Assembly (NCBI GenBank): GCA_015698045.1 | Contig: BLAL01000319.1 | Coordinates: forward strand, 496,001 to 560,000 | DNA length: 64,000 nt | Direction: 5' to 3' | Source: Rhizophagus clarus | Lineage: Eukaryota > Glomeromycota > Glomeromycetes > Glomerales > Glomeraceae | Part shown: positions 44,901 through 57,529 of the stretch, piece after piece | Position numbering within the stretch: the stretch's first letter is position 1 | Layout: each line of letters opens with the position of its first letter | The notes under the pieces: model-generated | Told to the model about the DNA's origin: nothing | The model's input: the letters and a program-made list of their open reading frames with translations, nothing else | Database searches by the model: none | Position numbers and translations under genes: made by a program

Positions 44901-46280
44901 CAATCCTCTTTTTTGAAATTCTATTATATATAAATATATGCAATAATTCACATAGGTTTTTTATCATTTCTTGTAATTTTATACAAAAAACTCTGGCAGT
45001 TAAATATCATGGCCTATTAGTAGCAATCTGATATGGCAATAATTCTTTTATAATTTCTGGCCATTTAGGATTACATGTAAATGTAATAAAAAGATCAGAT
45101 TTGTCAAAGTAATATACAATTGCTATTGCATCCTAATATAATTGATACATTTGTTATGGCCCTCCAGAAAATGTTGATGGAAAAATAATGCATTATCTCC
45201 TGTATGTATTGCATTCAGTTCTAAGTGTTGACTGGTTTTGTCTCAAGTAATTTAAACAATTTTGCTCAATTTTAGTACACTGATCAACAATAATATACTG
45301 TTGATATAATTATCCAGCACTTTGTATCAAATTTCCATTTCTAATCTGCAACCTAGAAATAAAATTAGTCTGTATTACTTTTTCTTATTCCATAAGAGGT
45401 ATATTTGCATGCCAACCATCATCACTTCTTGGAAATAATAATACTCATGATCTAATATTTCAATACCACACCCATCTCCAATCATAAGAACAGCAACATC
45501 AGAAGATGTAAGTATTCCATATTAAATATCTACATAAATCTTTTGTGTGATCACTATGGATTACCATTGAAATATCAAAAGTTTCAAAAGCTTGTATAAT
45601 ATTCTGTGCTTGTCTAAAGACCTGAATATAAGAATTAATTGCATTAAGCATTTCCTGCAAGTTTTGTAGAATTGTTGCATCTAAATCTTGCATAATACTG
45701 AGTCAATTTCTTGTTTCATTTTCAGTGTCATAAATGTATAGCTGAGCAAATTTAGGTGTTTGCCCTTCATTTGGTAACAATGAGCCAATAAAATGGTAAG
45801 CCTGACTATGAACAGACTATATTGGACACTCCATTTCTCTGAAATTTTTCATTTACATCAGCTCCAAAAGATGTGCATACTAACAGGCTGTTATAACTTC
45901 TGGCATTTTTGCAAGAAGTATCAGATTCAGAATTCATTGAAGTGTATAAGTTCATCAAATATGGAGGTGGTCTAAGTAAAGGTGGTAATCTGACTTTACT
46001 ACCAGCATAGCATACAAAAAAGTTGGAGATGCTTGGCTGCTATTCTGATTTTTTTCATCCATCCAAAACTTGGCTCCACAATGAGCGCAAATCTGATCCA
46101 TTCTCCCTAATTCATAATGATTTATGCTATTGCTATTTCGGCTGCATACAAGACGGATTTGTATCCACTCTATGTCTATTTTTTTGTCTTCTTTGTAGTA
46201 AGTAGCTTGACTTTTATTATGAATCTTTTTCTTCGTTGATCATGTCTTTCACTTTCAAATACTCTTTGTAGAGAAGCACT
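41916..46280 (-). pseudogene. Decayed Helitron (Rep/Pif1-type helicase)
   Basis: Reading the minus strand from about 46280 to 41916 gives successive Helitron motifs in several frames with many stops. These are a Cys/His segment CAHCGAKFWMDE (about 46080), ILQNLQEMLNAIN (about 45650), the Rep metal-binding motif RGLPHVHIF (about 44900), the helicase motif II region RDEAPMIHKFAFEAIDQTF (about 42860), and the motif V/VI region MTINKSQGQTLNRVG...GQLYVAFSRV near the 3' end. A segment of about 143 bp including the helicase region is tandemly duplicated (about 42880-43165). A 184-bp MITE is inserted at 44462. The element would have moved by rolling-circle replication; this copy cannot encode a protein. 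Confidence 0.75.
44462..44645. mobile_element. 184-bp MITE with perfect 18-bp TIR
   Basis: The element begins TATAGATGCCACCCAAAT and ends with its exact reverse complement. It is flanked by a perfect 8-bp duplication AACCAACT (44454-44461 and 44646-44653). Almost the whole element is a long imperfect palindrome. It lies inside the decayed Helitron and is therefore younger than it. Confidence 0.9.
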
Positions 46281-46689
46281 ATTGATTTTAATATTACAAA
46301 TAATATTATGTGTTATACTAATATCTATCACACAAAAATAGATGTTGCAGAACTGTGGAATTTATTAATTACTTATATATATTTACAATTTATTCTTATT
46401 ACAAAAACAATTCAAAAAAAATTGCTAAAAAATAATTATATTCATTGCTAAAAAAATTATCTATTGTTGCTAATTAGGATTAGCAAAACGCCAAGAAAAC
46501 CCTTTTCTCTACATATTAGTAATCATGAATTTGCCGATTAAGCGGTCTTAACAATTAAAGCATAGGTAAATCACGTTATTACGTTAATCTTCAATAAATC
46601 AAGTTCTGATGGGTTCAAAAGTTCGAGTTAGTATAGTAATAAATAAAGAAATCACGTGTTTTCTCTGACGGGCCGTAAGCGAAATTTGC

Positions 46690-48990
46690 CAAGATTTTAT
46701 TGATACAGTACATGCAAAAAATAAATACAAAGAATCGGGACTTGCCCGTGATACATGACGTCTAGGCTAATATACATGATTATTTTTTTCGATCGATAAC
46801 CTTCAATCCTAACCCTTTCCTTTCACAGCACATGCCCTATCTTTTAACAAACCCACGACCAAGAACCTTCCTCAACCCTTACGCAATGTTTGGTATTCTT
46901 CGGAATCCTCAACCAAAGATTCTTCGGTAAATTCTATGCTAAAGGGTGTCTTACTTGCCCTGTAAAATTTCACCTGGAGAATAGAGGAGGAAATGCCAAT
47001 CTCTGGCAGAAGTCACGATCCGTAAAGATAATCAAAGCAATCATCACCCCGCTTTCGTTTTCTCTTATTCGTTTCATACTATTCTGAGCAAAGCCTTCTG
47101 TTAACTTTTGTTGAACCTTGTCTTCAGTAACACAAATAAGACTCTCCTCATCCTTGATTGCATAATCGACCCGTCCGCAACTTTCATCCCCAATTATTTC
47201 GTATTCTGAAACGTACTCATTGCGCATGGACTCCAAACTTGTCATCACCAACGTTCCATAACTCTGAAGCCGTAAGTTAACATCAACCATACACAGCACG
47301 AAATGCTTATTGTCCTCCTTGATTCATAGGTTTGCGGTATGAAAAGGGGTATAATTTTTGTTCCTTCAGAGTCGAGGTTATACTTCGCCAACACCTCACT
47401 CAAACTCGAGGAGAACGGGCGCTTCGTATTGTCTTTGAGGACCTTGGCCTCTTTTGCAAGTCTCATAGCTGGTCTTCCTTTTAAATCATAACTTTGAAAA
47501 TCTTTTTTGGTCATGTCAAGAAAGTAATTTTTTCGTTGCGGAGTATTTTAAAGTCGTCATCGTCGAGTTTAAGGTCCTGCGCTTTCAAGTGTACGATATT
47601 GATCTCTGTATCCCAGTTCTCAACTAAGAAAGAGTCGTGTTCAACCGTCGAAGTAGACTTCGGATAAAAAATGTGTTACGTTCGGAGGAGACCGATGTGG
47701 TATAAAATATTTCTGGGAAAGCAGGCGTTAATATACGATTTTATGTAGCACAAATATTGCATCATTACACGTGACATTTATCGAACACTCGTTAACGGGT
47801 ATAAATGCTTTATTTATTATAATATACCATTGCCGACTTGCAACTTGCAGTACATAAAACATGCAATTGTATCGCTTATTACATGATGCAGAAAATTATT
47901 ATTCGGGGGAAAGGGGAGGGAATACAAAAATATGGATCAATCTTCATCGGGATTCTTAGGGAAATAATCAGAAATCGCACACTCTGCTTGCATACGCCTT
48001 CTTCTATACTGGTAGGATAAATTTGTTGAAAATGGAAGTTGTGAGGACGGACTGGAAGATGGGAGTGATAATATGGCCCTAACTATATCCGCTCAGTCAT
48101 TCTTGGAAACTCGATCACAAAAATTACATTCCTATTCTGATTATTACGGAAGCGGAGGTTAAGACTGATGATCGCTATTCTCATTTTCAGTGGTTGCCAC
48201 CTTGTTTCCTGAAAGCGGCCCTTAGTGAGAAATTAGTTCACTCATTTACACAAAATAGTAACTCCTGGTATATACTCACCTTAATTTTTCGCGGGAATGT
48301 TGACTGAACTTCCACACACTCCTACATGCTTTATATCTTGCTGGGAAGCGTAATTAGCTTTGTCTTATGATGTCAAGAAAACCTTAATTGCACGTACAAA
48401 CGGAATCTTAATACCTTTTCACATATAGATCTACCCTGAAGACACATAATTAGCTTTACGCCTGACGATCTTGAAATTGCGAAGTTCTCAGCCCTTCATA
48501 ACATATGATTTTGGCGTTAATATTAATATTTACGGTAGGTCCTGTGTCGCAACAAAACATTTTCACATTCCTCGCGCAATTTGTTCAAGGGAAAAAAGAT
48601 AGAGGTGTTATTAGTGCATTTTTATTTCTTGGTATTTTGTTGTCGCACAAACACAGCCAACTCACATGACATTTCCAGAATATACCGGAACTTCCTCGTT
48701 ACGTTCCGCATTTTTTGTCGCACATAGTACATACATGTAGCCCTGCAAAAAAATTCAAGTAGATGATCACTGCTCCGGACTAGTTAGATTGGTAGAATAC
48801 CACCATTCCGTAGAGGGTTGTGTTAATTCCCAACTAAGAAACGCAGAAATAATATTTTGGGCACCATCAACCTGTCTAAGAAAATCACTAAATGCGGTAA
48901 TAAAATCGTTCGGAGCATCAGCCGTGTCCATAAATCATCGGGGTCAGGCTCGAACACTTTTTTATATTATATAACTTTAGGAAGAAACTT
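46690..48990. repeat. Dispersed repeat 'R', second and longer copy
   Basis: Segments match the insertion in the Polinton core (about 11450-12660), including TTGCCCGTGATACAT near the left and TGACGATCTTGAAATTG near 48463. The base composition is less AT-rich than the flanks. It contains the broken PD-(D/E)XK-like gene (46970-47514) between the matching parts. No terminal inverted repeats were recognised. Confidence 0.55.
46970..47514 (-). pseudogene. PD-(D/E)XK-like (Crinkler-associated type) gene fragment
   Basis: Two overlapping minus-strand frames (47514-47245 and 47299-46970) join to one protein if a small frameshift near 47300 is allowed. The first starts at an ATG (MTKKDFQSYDLKGRP). The second contains GRVDYAI...LICVTEDK, an Asp followed by Glu-x-Lys, the spacing expected of a PD-(D/E)XK nuclease-type core. 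Similar proteins are expanded in arbuscular mycorrhizal fungi and have been discussed with Crinkler-like families; that link is from memory and uncertain. The copy is broken and ends early. Confidence 0.45.
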
Positions 48991-49002
48991 ATTGAACAAT
49001 AT

Positions 49003-49522
49003 TTAAGTTTTAGAGGCATGACATTCAGACTCTGTTTCAGTGTATTCCGAATCATAATACTCACTTAGATCAAGATTTCTCATAACTTTATGATGTTTGA
49101 AAAATTTGGTTATTATGACTTTTCCATCCGAATTAATTTCGGTGAAATCAGGGAATAACAATTCATAGAATTTATATAATGGAGACAGTATATCAATTTC
49201 ATTTCTTACATAATAAAGACTTTTCTCTTCATTATTTCCCAATATCTTGCATCACGTTTATCAATCCTATATCCCAATCCTAATTATTACCTAAAACCAA
49301 ATCTTATTTAGGCTTGTCCACAACTACAAAATTTACTGTACCAATTCCCAAATATGAAGGGGGTATTATCTCATCAAAGATATTTGACAAAGTGACTGAA
49401 ACTTCTTCTCTATCAACCCATCCCTTTCTCATCACTTTCTTGCTTGCATTTGTTGCGCCAATGCCAAGGTCTTTTACTGCAGGATATCTTGACCCATATT
49501 CTCTAGAAATATATAAATCCAT
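49003..49522 (-). CDS. Unrecognised ORF pair
   Basis: An ATG-initiated frame (49522-49304, 72 residues, including SRYPAVKDLGIGATNAS) ends at a TAA. About 60 bp downstream a second open frame (49242-49003, 79 residues without ATG) follows. They may be two exons of one gene, but I cannot identify a donor that skips the TAA, so the first frame may simply be a short or truncated gene. The composition is slightly less AT-rich than the surroundings. I do not recognise either part. Confidence 0.3.
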
Positions 49523-49870
49523 TTTTTTGGCGACAAATAATTATTTATGATGGATCAATAAAATTACAACAAAAAAAAAATCAGATAATGATTACTTTAT
49601 TAATGACAATGTTATGTAAAATAAAAACAATATTGAATAAAATGATATAAAAAAATGATATATAATTGAGTATATGAATTCGATGAACGACGTGTATACA
49701 GTATGTTAGGTGATTCAAACACACGGATCATGCAATATTTTTTTCGGCTTGGACAGTCGACTACTGTATAATTAAAATAATAATAATATTATTATTAAAA
49801 GGAATATGAGAAAAGAATCTAACATTTTTAAACGTGCAAGTAAATAATTATAATACCTCTAATATAAAGA

Positions 49871-50131
49871 TTAGGATATGAGTCTAGGGCAACCTATGTT
49901 AGGATCATTAGTACAACAGCTTGGTCCACTTCCAGAAACATTACCTGTAATTAAAATATATAATAGAAGGAACGTGAGTAAAAAATTTAACTTTTAAACT
50001 TTTTAAACGCGTAAATAACTAATTATACTACTTTTCTGTCTTTTAACAAAACGAAGTGGTGCTGATAGTGCAGGTACTAATAGTACATTTAATGTTATAA
50101 AGAAAACGAAGAAGAGAGTTGATAAATTCAT
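49871..50131 (-). CDS. Small secreted peptide precursor with dibasic cleavage site
   Basis: Two exons (50032-50131 and 49871-49944) separated by an 87-bp GT-AG intron (donor GTAGTA, acceptor ATTACAG) join in phase to give 57 residues. Residues 1-24 form a typical signal peptide (MNLSTLFFVFFITLNVLLV...ALSA). It is followed by PLRFVKR, a Kex2-type Lys-Arg site, and a mature part of about 26 residues with three Cys (SCCTNDPNIGC). A TATAAAG lies about 50 bp upstream of the ATG. The design resembles processed secreted peptides of fungi (signals, effectors or pheromone-like). No homologue is known to me. It is too small for standard gene prediction, but all parts fit. Confidence 0.6.
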
Positions 50132-52438
50132 ATTGTAAAATTTCATTGTAATTATTTTCTTTATACAATACGATAGAATTTTCTTGTAGTTTTTTTTTAT
50201 AATATTTTTAACAGTATGATAAAATTTTCTTACAACAGAAAGAGAGTAAGACGTAACCTTTATATAAGAAATAATTTTGTTGAAAGATTATTATCATGAC
50301 AATCAATAATTCAATAATTATAGATAGAAATCTATCATACGGTTCATATCACATTGAAATCTTTGAATATTGTGAGAAAAAAAGTTTAAACTTGCTGCCG
50401 ATCATTGCAGGATCGAATTGATAGACATGGAAATATTCTAAAAAAAGATCTGATGGTATTATGAGATTGCTAAAATTGACCAATCATAACGATCAATTCG
50501 TATAATTCGATTTTCGATCAACAGTAATAAGTTTTTAGGTAACATTTATAATTAGTAATGTATGCTAGATTTTCAAATAATATACTTTTACTATTAATAA
50601 CTCAGCAAACTTAACACCTCTATTTCTTTAAATGGGTTCAGTATATACTATATTTTAAGAATATACTGTACTGTACATTGAATAATTTAAACACTTCTCT
50701 ATTTTTAAACCAATAATGAATTTAAGTTTAGTATTGTCCGTTTGAGTAATATATTGTGATTATTAAAACTAATGACGGGCCGTCATTTGAAAGTCTTGAA
50801 TTTATGACTAATTGTACCGAATACAATTTCATTTGAGAAAAAAACATGCTTTTAGAAACGCGATAGATGGAAAAAAGAAAAAAAGAATATTTTATTTGAC
50901 AATAAACCAGTGAAAAACGACAATCGAATAATTCATTAACTGCTAGGACGAATTTAAATGTCTAAAATAATGGATATGTAAAAATTTTTTACCTTAAGAA
51001 TTGATCACAAAACCCTAATTCATAATTTTTTTTTTTTTTTTTGTGCTCTAACCACTATACAATTTAAAATATATGTATTTTTAACTTATCATAAATTACA
51101 TTAATATTGGTGGGAAGTTCGGAAAATAGTTATCTTTACTAATACTGCTATAGTAAGATTTGGAGTCAATTAATGACTTAACAGTTACTACTTCTGGCGC
51201 AAGCTGATCAAGTAAATTAACTGCATGCATTTTATATGATTCGAAGATTTTTCAATCAGAAAAAATAAGGCACTAGTGGTACATGTGGCTCAGCAAAAAT
51301 CTTTCGAGCTGACGATCACTGCTCCGGATTAGTTGGATTAAACTGCTCGGGTCAGATTCCTTCTAGGTTTCGTCTTCCTAATTTTTATTGCCGTAGTCGT
51401 ATTTTTTTTTCCTTAACATATAACCTAAAAAAGCTAGTAGTATTATAATAAGTTTTGATCCCATTTCCTATAGATTGGCATTCCTAGATACCATTTAAAT
51501 CTGATTCATTTAATATAAACTTCAAATAGTATATTACTAGAATTTATTTTTCGTGTAGTTACCTGAAAAAAAAAAACAATTAATCTCGAACTTTCTGTCA
51601 AGTAATACCGCTCCAATTTAATTGCACCCACCCTCTATTTTCTTAAAATCTGATTGGAATAAACATAATAAACATATAATATCAGATGTTTCTATTATAA
51701 TTTTCTGAAATTTTCCAAAATTTCCCAATATTTTTCAATTTTATTATATATGCTTGCTTATTGTAAACTCCAATAAAAACATTACGTTAAGAATTGACAA
51801 ATAATTCTATAGCCAATTTATAATAAAATATATTTCGCTTATTTTTATTTTATTTTCATTTTCATTATTTTCGCTTTTTTTCATTTTGCTTATTTTCAAT
51901 GTATTCAATACCAAACAAATATTTAAATTATAATCTTTACATATAATCTAAACTAAGTGAATTCGTTTAAAAAATATAAATTTTAATATAAATTTTATTA
52001 AGTTATATATATATAATAATCTTTTACATATAATTTAAACTAAATAAATTTTATAAATTATTAGTGTTTTATGTGTATCTGTTATAAAATTAAAAAAATT
52101 ATAAAATACATAAATATTTTATTAAATGGTTTTAACCTTTACATAAAATTTAGGCTAAGTAAATGTGAAAAATTATAAGTGCTTTATGTGCATCAGTTAT
52201 AATTTAAAAAACCTTAACAAATCATAATTCACAGGTTTAAAAATTAGATGTAATGTAAATTTTATTAAATGATTTATATATTCTTTACGTATAATTTAAA
52301 TTAAGTTAATTTAAATGTAAATTCTATTGTGTTCTATTTATATTTTCAGTTATAAATTATAGGTTTAAAATGGATATAAGTTTTCAGGTTTCAACTTCTT
52401 TTTATAGCCAGTCATCTAAAAATTAGAATACTAAAAAG
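50132..52438. other. AT-rich stretch without recognised genes; partial repeat R at 51280-51360
   Basis: No convincing gene is seen. Around 51280-51360 the sequence (GACGATCACTGCTCCGGA) matches the 3' part of repeat R at about 48770 and 12370. The rest is low-complexity AT with T runs at 51030-51045 and 51405-51412. Confidence 0.5.
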
Positions 52439-52672
52439 GTGTTAGCAGATATTTCCATATCAAATGATGTACAGTACTCTGCCGATCCTATAATCCTGGC
52501 CAGAGATTATAGTGGTCGTACTTATCATTCGACCAAGGTTAAGGAACCCCCCCTCCTACTAGTAGTAGTCTCTGGGCGCTATGCTACCCCTGTCCTCAGA
52601 ATCTCGATTCGCAGGGGATGGGGTATTTACAGATCTAAGACCAAACATGGAAAGGCATACTAAGTAAGATCA
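52439..52672 (+). other. GC-richer island, possible organellar fragment
   Basis: About 230 bp stand out by composition from very AT-rich flanks on both sides. One frame is open for 74 codons (it starts at GTG, not ATG). The sequence has the mixed, unbiased look of the mitochondrial insert at 21265-23602 but shares no recognised gene with it. It could be a second, small mitochondrial insert or a gene relic. Confidence 0.3.
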
Positions 52673-54170
52673 GCTATAAAACACCTGAAACTTACCAAAG
52701 TTCTCTATATCGTATATTTTGTCTTTAATACTTTGAATCGATAATTGTGTATCAGTCTTGATTTTTTTTTTTTTTGATAAAAAAAGATTGATAAATTTTT
52801 GAAAAAAAAAAACCAAAAATAGAGAACTTATATACTTTATGGAAAATATGTGACTCAAAAATTATGAGAATTAAGCACAATGATATATATTCTAAACTAT
52901 GACTCTAATTTGAAACTATGACTCAGACTCAAACTCTTTTTACAAATATTGAGTTCAATGATTCATAAAGTATATGTATCATAATAAATGATTCCAATAT
53001 ATTTATTATTACCCATCTTGTATATATATCATCAATAGCTGTTAGAGCTATATGATATGTTATAATTGTGCGTGTCATTTTGCATCATAGTAATTGATAA
53101 TATTACAGTCAATTTTTGATCATATGTTGTTATAGCCACTAGGTTATAAATATTAGTATATGATTTTGTTTCATAATTACTAATTACTGCCAAAGAATGC
53201 TTTTTGTATTTCATTATTAAGTCAAAGATCGTGCAATATATATCTCGTGGTTTATTACTTTACAAGCTTGAAAATAACTGGCTGCATTGCATTTCACAAT
53301 TTTACAATATTCGAAACTATTGTTTTTATTACTAATGTTGTGGAAATTAGTTGCACATGAAATTCAAACCTGTATATATGATAAATATCAATTAGAAGTT
53401 ATGTATATCGGGCCAATATTCGCATTGCAATATTAAAAAAAAATCATAACAATAAATTCATAGGATATGATCGTGATACGATTTATAAATTTTGCTTAAA
53501 GATGCCTCTAAAAATTTATTAAAAAATAAAGATAAAGTTGTGATAAAATAAATAAAATCAACTGTGTCTGTATCTATAGTTAAATACTCTAATGAATCAA
53601 AATGTTTTTACAGCAATCAGTTACCTCAACCTTTTGGACATTAAGCAAACAATTAAATTGGAACAGCCTAACATGTGATTGATTACATGGGCTGTTGATT
53701 GCCTATTAATACCACAAAATTTTTAAGGTAAAAATATTGAGATTGAATTGTTACCGCAAATTTAGTAATAGAACTTGTTCTTCTCGTTTTTAGTATTCTT
53801 TATTGAAGTAGTATTTATTGCAAAAGCAACAAAATTATCTACTAATCTTTTTCAGCAAACACATCTTCTTTAGCAAAATTATCTAACAAACATTTCTTTT
53901 TTTTGCAACAAAATTATCTTACCAAACTTCTAGCTACATGTTTTTATCTATTATAGAAATGCATGAAATTTATAAATAATATTGTTATTATGACAATTCT
54001 TCCTTTATCCAAAGGAGTATCTGAAGATTATTTATAAACCGGATAAAATACAGCAGGAACAGTTCACCAAAATAGTTTAGTAAATATTTTTTTATTGAAA
54101 TTATATACAAAGATGAAGAATTAATGACAATTTATTAATTTTCACAACGTGAACCCGGAATAGTAAATAA
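52673..54170. other. AT-rich stretch, no gene seen
   Basis: Only short frames and A/T runs are present. I see no conserved motif and no repeat beyond low-complexity sequence. Confidence 0.5.
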
Positions 54171-54858
54171 CAGTGATGGCAAATGACAATGTCATTTGAC
54201 TAATTTTTAAATGATCCCAAATGATATCAAAATGATATAAGAATTCGTATCATTTAAAATAAATGTCATTTACAAATGACAAGTGACGAAATGACATGTG
54301 TCATTTTTAAATGATAATGTCATTATCATTTGATGATCCATTTTGCGGCAAAAATATTTATTAATGGTAATTCTTTTAGGCGTGTATACCAAAAATAGCT
54401 TAATGAACATATTTTGTTTATTAAATTTGGAAAAAAAAATAAGTGATAATATTTTATTTTATGCAAAATGAATCTAAAGATTTAATTTTTTTTCGCGTTT
54501 TTGTCGGTTGACAAAGAAAATCATTTAGATAGCGATGATGGTTATAAATGAAGAAACTTATAATTTTCAAGTAGGTGGGTAGGATACTCATCCAGTAGAT
54601 AATCCATTAGCTAAATGAAATCTACTTAATTTGTTTAATGAATCTTTAGAAATGCCAGTTTATGTTAGTTCAATGATAAACTTGAATTAAATATCTAATG
54701 TAATAAAAAGTTAACAGAATAAATATGCGAAATATATTACAGGTCACATGATATATTTTAAATGACAATCATTTGTCATTTGCCTTTTGAAATGATATAA
54801 TGACATGTGACATGTCACTAATATCATTTGTATCATTTCATGTCACTTGCCAACACTG
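54171..54858. mobile_element. Non-autonomous hAT-like element (688 bp)
   Basis: The left end CAGTGATGGCAAATGACA and the right end TGTCACTTGCCAACACTG are imperfect inverted repeats of the classic hAT CAGTG...GGCAA type. They are flanked by a perfect 8-bp duplication GTAAATAA (54163-54170 and 54859-54866). Subterminal regions contain many short ATGACATGTCATTT repeats in both orientations. The interior has no open frame of note. Confidence 0.9.
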
Positions 54859-54866
54859 GTAAATAA

Positions 54867-56189
54867 TGGGTAAGAGAAGTATTGTTGATTTGGTAAATAT
54901 TCCAGTAATGTATTATTCCTGAAAATAAATAACATGAAGAAAAAAATATATATGTGTGTGTGTGTGTTTGAAAAATAATTAGAAAAAATTAGTTAAATGT
55001 AACGATCTGTTAAATGATAATTTATTTGCATTATTATTGTTTCTTGATAGGAATTATTTTAATATCACAATAATTATTTATGATAAATAAGCTAATAAAA
55101 AATTTTCATTAAAAAAGAAAATATTTAAACATTCTGTCAAACTTAGCGATTTTAATTGTACTGTATGTTAAAGCTTTTATTGAAATTAGTGTAAGTTTTA
55201 AATCTAATAACTGAAATTAATTTCAATAATAAATAATAATTTGGATGAATTTATTACCTTAAATTGACGGTCTAAAGTTGATCCATACAACTCTAAAAGC
55301 AGTCAAATCTAAAAGTAGTCATATTTGACCACTTTTAGGGTAAATTAACTACTTTTGACCGTTATGAAATAAATATTCCTAAGTAATTACACAAATTAAC
55401 TTCGGCGGCATTATGTGATGAAAATCATCTTCAGTGAGATTTAAGCAATTCTCGATTTTAAAATATTAATTTAAAGCTAATAAATAAATTAAAGATAGTT
55501 CAGCTTACTACACTATTACTTAAAAAAGTATATTTGGCCAAAAATATTCAGCCAGTAGTTGAATGAACAAAATATTTTTTGGCTGAGTGTTGTTAGCTGA
55601 AAATTTACTGCACCTTCAGTTGAGTTATTGACTAACTACACCATTATTTTTTTAGCGAATTTGAATTAATTTCAAATTAAATTAATGATAACCATTTTTT
55701 TGCGAAATGTTATTATACATAGCTATATTGATATTACACAAATTAATATGCAGAAGTATTGCACAGTTTTAAAGAATAATTAAAATATGATAATGACACT
55801 TTTGTTTAGATATTATACTAGCAGCCACCCATTGCTTTACAATGGATATTTAAATAAATACAATATATTAAAAAGAAGTAATGTTAATATAGCGATTACG
55901 TATAATTTATTAATTACTTACTGTATTAGTGTTAACAAAATGAACTGCCAAGTTTTGGTCTATCCAAAAAAATAACAAAAATAGAATAACTGTATAATAA
56001 ATATTAACAAACATTAATATATATTTCAAGCATTCTCAGTATATTTCCAACTTGAAATCTAAAGAAACGAGTAAACCGTTAGTAAAAAAGTTAAAATTAA
56101 TAAGTTTTGCGAAACTTGTGAAACGAGGCATTTTTCCATTTAAAAAAAAAATATTAGTTTTTAATTAAAAAATTAAGTTTTAAATGATA
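54867..56189. other. AT-rich stretch with a small foldback at about 55266-55372
   Basis: No gene is seen. A (GT)n run lies at 54953-54968. Around 55266-55372 the ends ACGGTCTAAAGTTG and its near-complement enclose repeats of AAAAGTAGTCA type, possibly a 105-bp MITE without a clear target duplication. An ORF at 55787-55975 is AT-biased and has no recognisable features. Confidence 0.35.
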
Positions 56190-56900
56190 TCAAACTTACC
56201 AGTATTCAATAGCTGAAAGGAATCAAAAGTAATCTACAAAAGAATAATGAAAAGTGTAACATTTGTTAAAAAAAAGTAAAAAACGGTGGTGTCGCAATAC
56301 TTACTATATATTTTGTGCTCCAATATCTTGAACCTGAAAAACTACAGAAAAGAAACAAAGAGACATCAATAGACATTCTCATTTAAGAGAATTAATAAAA
56401 ATTAAAGTTTATAACTAAAAATTGCAAAATTTACCACTTTAAAGTTTCTAGTATCCTGATGCCAAAACCTAAAAAAAATTTTTAGAAAAATATTAATTAA
56501 TTTTTCTAATTAAATAATAGGTTCACATTACAAAACTTACTATCTTGGTATTTACAGAGTTTTAACACTAAAGTCTACAAACAAAAAATATATAAACACA
56601 TTAGTAACGTTTCTGATTAAAAAAAATCAAAGTAACTTACCATCTAATATTCCAATATTGGAACCTGAATCTACAAAAAAAAAATCAAGAATATTAATAA
56701 ATGTTTCCAATTTTAAAAAAAATAAATAAAAATTAAAGTATTACAACATCTGTTGCAAAACTTACCATTTTTTTGTATCCCATATGTCTGATATCTTGAA
56801 GGCTACAAAAGAAAATAAATGAAATATTAGGTTATCCATATGTCTAAATACTCCAAAAACTGCCAGTCTACAAGAAGAAGAAAATAAGAAATGTGAGAAA
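56190..56900 (-). repeat. Array of exon-like units bounded by splice signals (array 2)
   Basis: On the minus strand, successive units each have a T-rich tract ending TGTAG or TTTAG, a block of 30-37 bases, and a GTAAGT/GTAAAT donor. Measured blocks include 56200-56233 (34 nt), 56305-56341 (37 nt) and 56641-56670 (30 nt); four more lie near 56440-56475, 56540-56580, 56765-56805 and 56835-56885. Several blocks are related (TTCAGGTTCAAGATATTGG). The pattern continues more weakly to about 57500. The architecture is the same as in array 1 (30220-31560), although the block sequences differ. No complete coding frame is evident. Confidence 0.55.
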
Positions 56901-57529
56901 CGTTTTATTAAAAAAAATATAAAAAACTAATCAACGAAATTCAATGCATATAAACCTGATAAAAAAATTTCATAAAGAAAAAGAAATAAAACAAAATATT
57001 AATAAATACTCTGTACAACAATTCATAATATTTCCACTTTTACCAAACTCCATGTCCAAGAGTTTCAAAAAATCTTATTCATTTTTATATTTTTTTTTAA
57101 ATTTTGTGAAATTTTATAGTCAATGGACTATGAATAAAAATATGTTCCATCTAAAAAAAAATAATTAAAATATTAATTAACATTTTGTTAAATAAATCAA
57201 TTTAAAAAAATTGATATTTCCATACATTAAGAAACTTATCACCTAAAAAAAGAAATAATCGAAATGTTAATTAATGCTTCGCTAAATAAACTAATTGAAA
57301 AAAAATCTTCCAATTTCCTATCAGAATCTATGTACCAAAATCTGCATCAAAGAAATTCAACCGAATATTTTTCATTATTTGGTAATGTTAAATGTGTTAG
57401 CGCAATTAATATCTTTTCAAAATACACGTGTTTACAGAATGAATTGTTACTACAGAAATCATGGAAACCAGTCACTAAAAAAAGGGTCCATAATATCTAT
57501 AAAAAAAAAAAAAAAACTTAGAAAAAAGT

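Noticed and set aside
54171..54858. A CRISPR-like array, because of many short repeats
   Set aside because: The repeats are irregular, occur in both orientations and lie inside hAT ends; there are no regular spacers, and the genome is eukaryotic.
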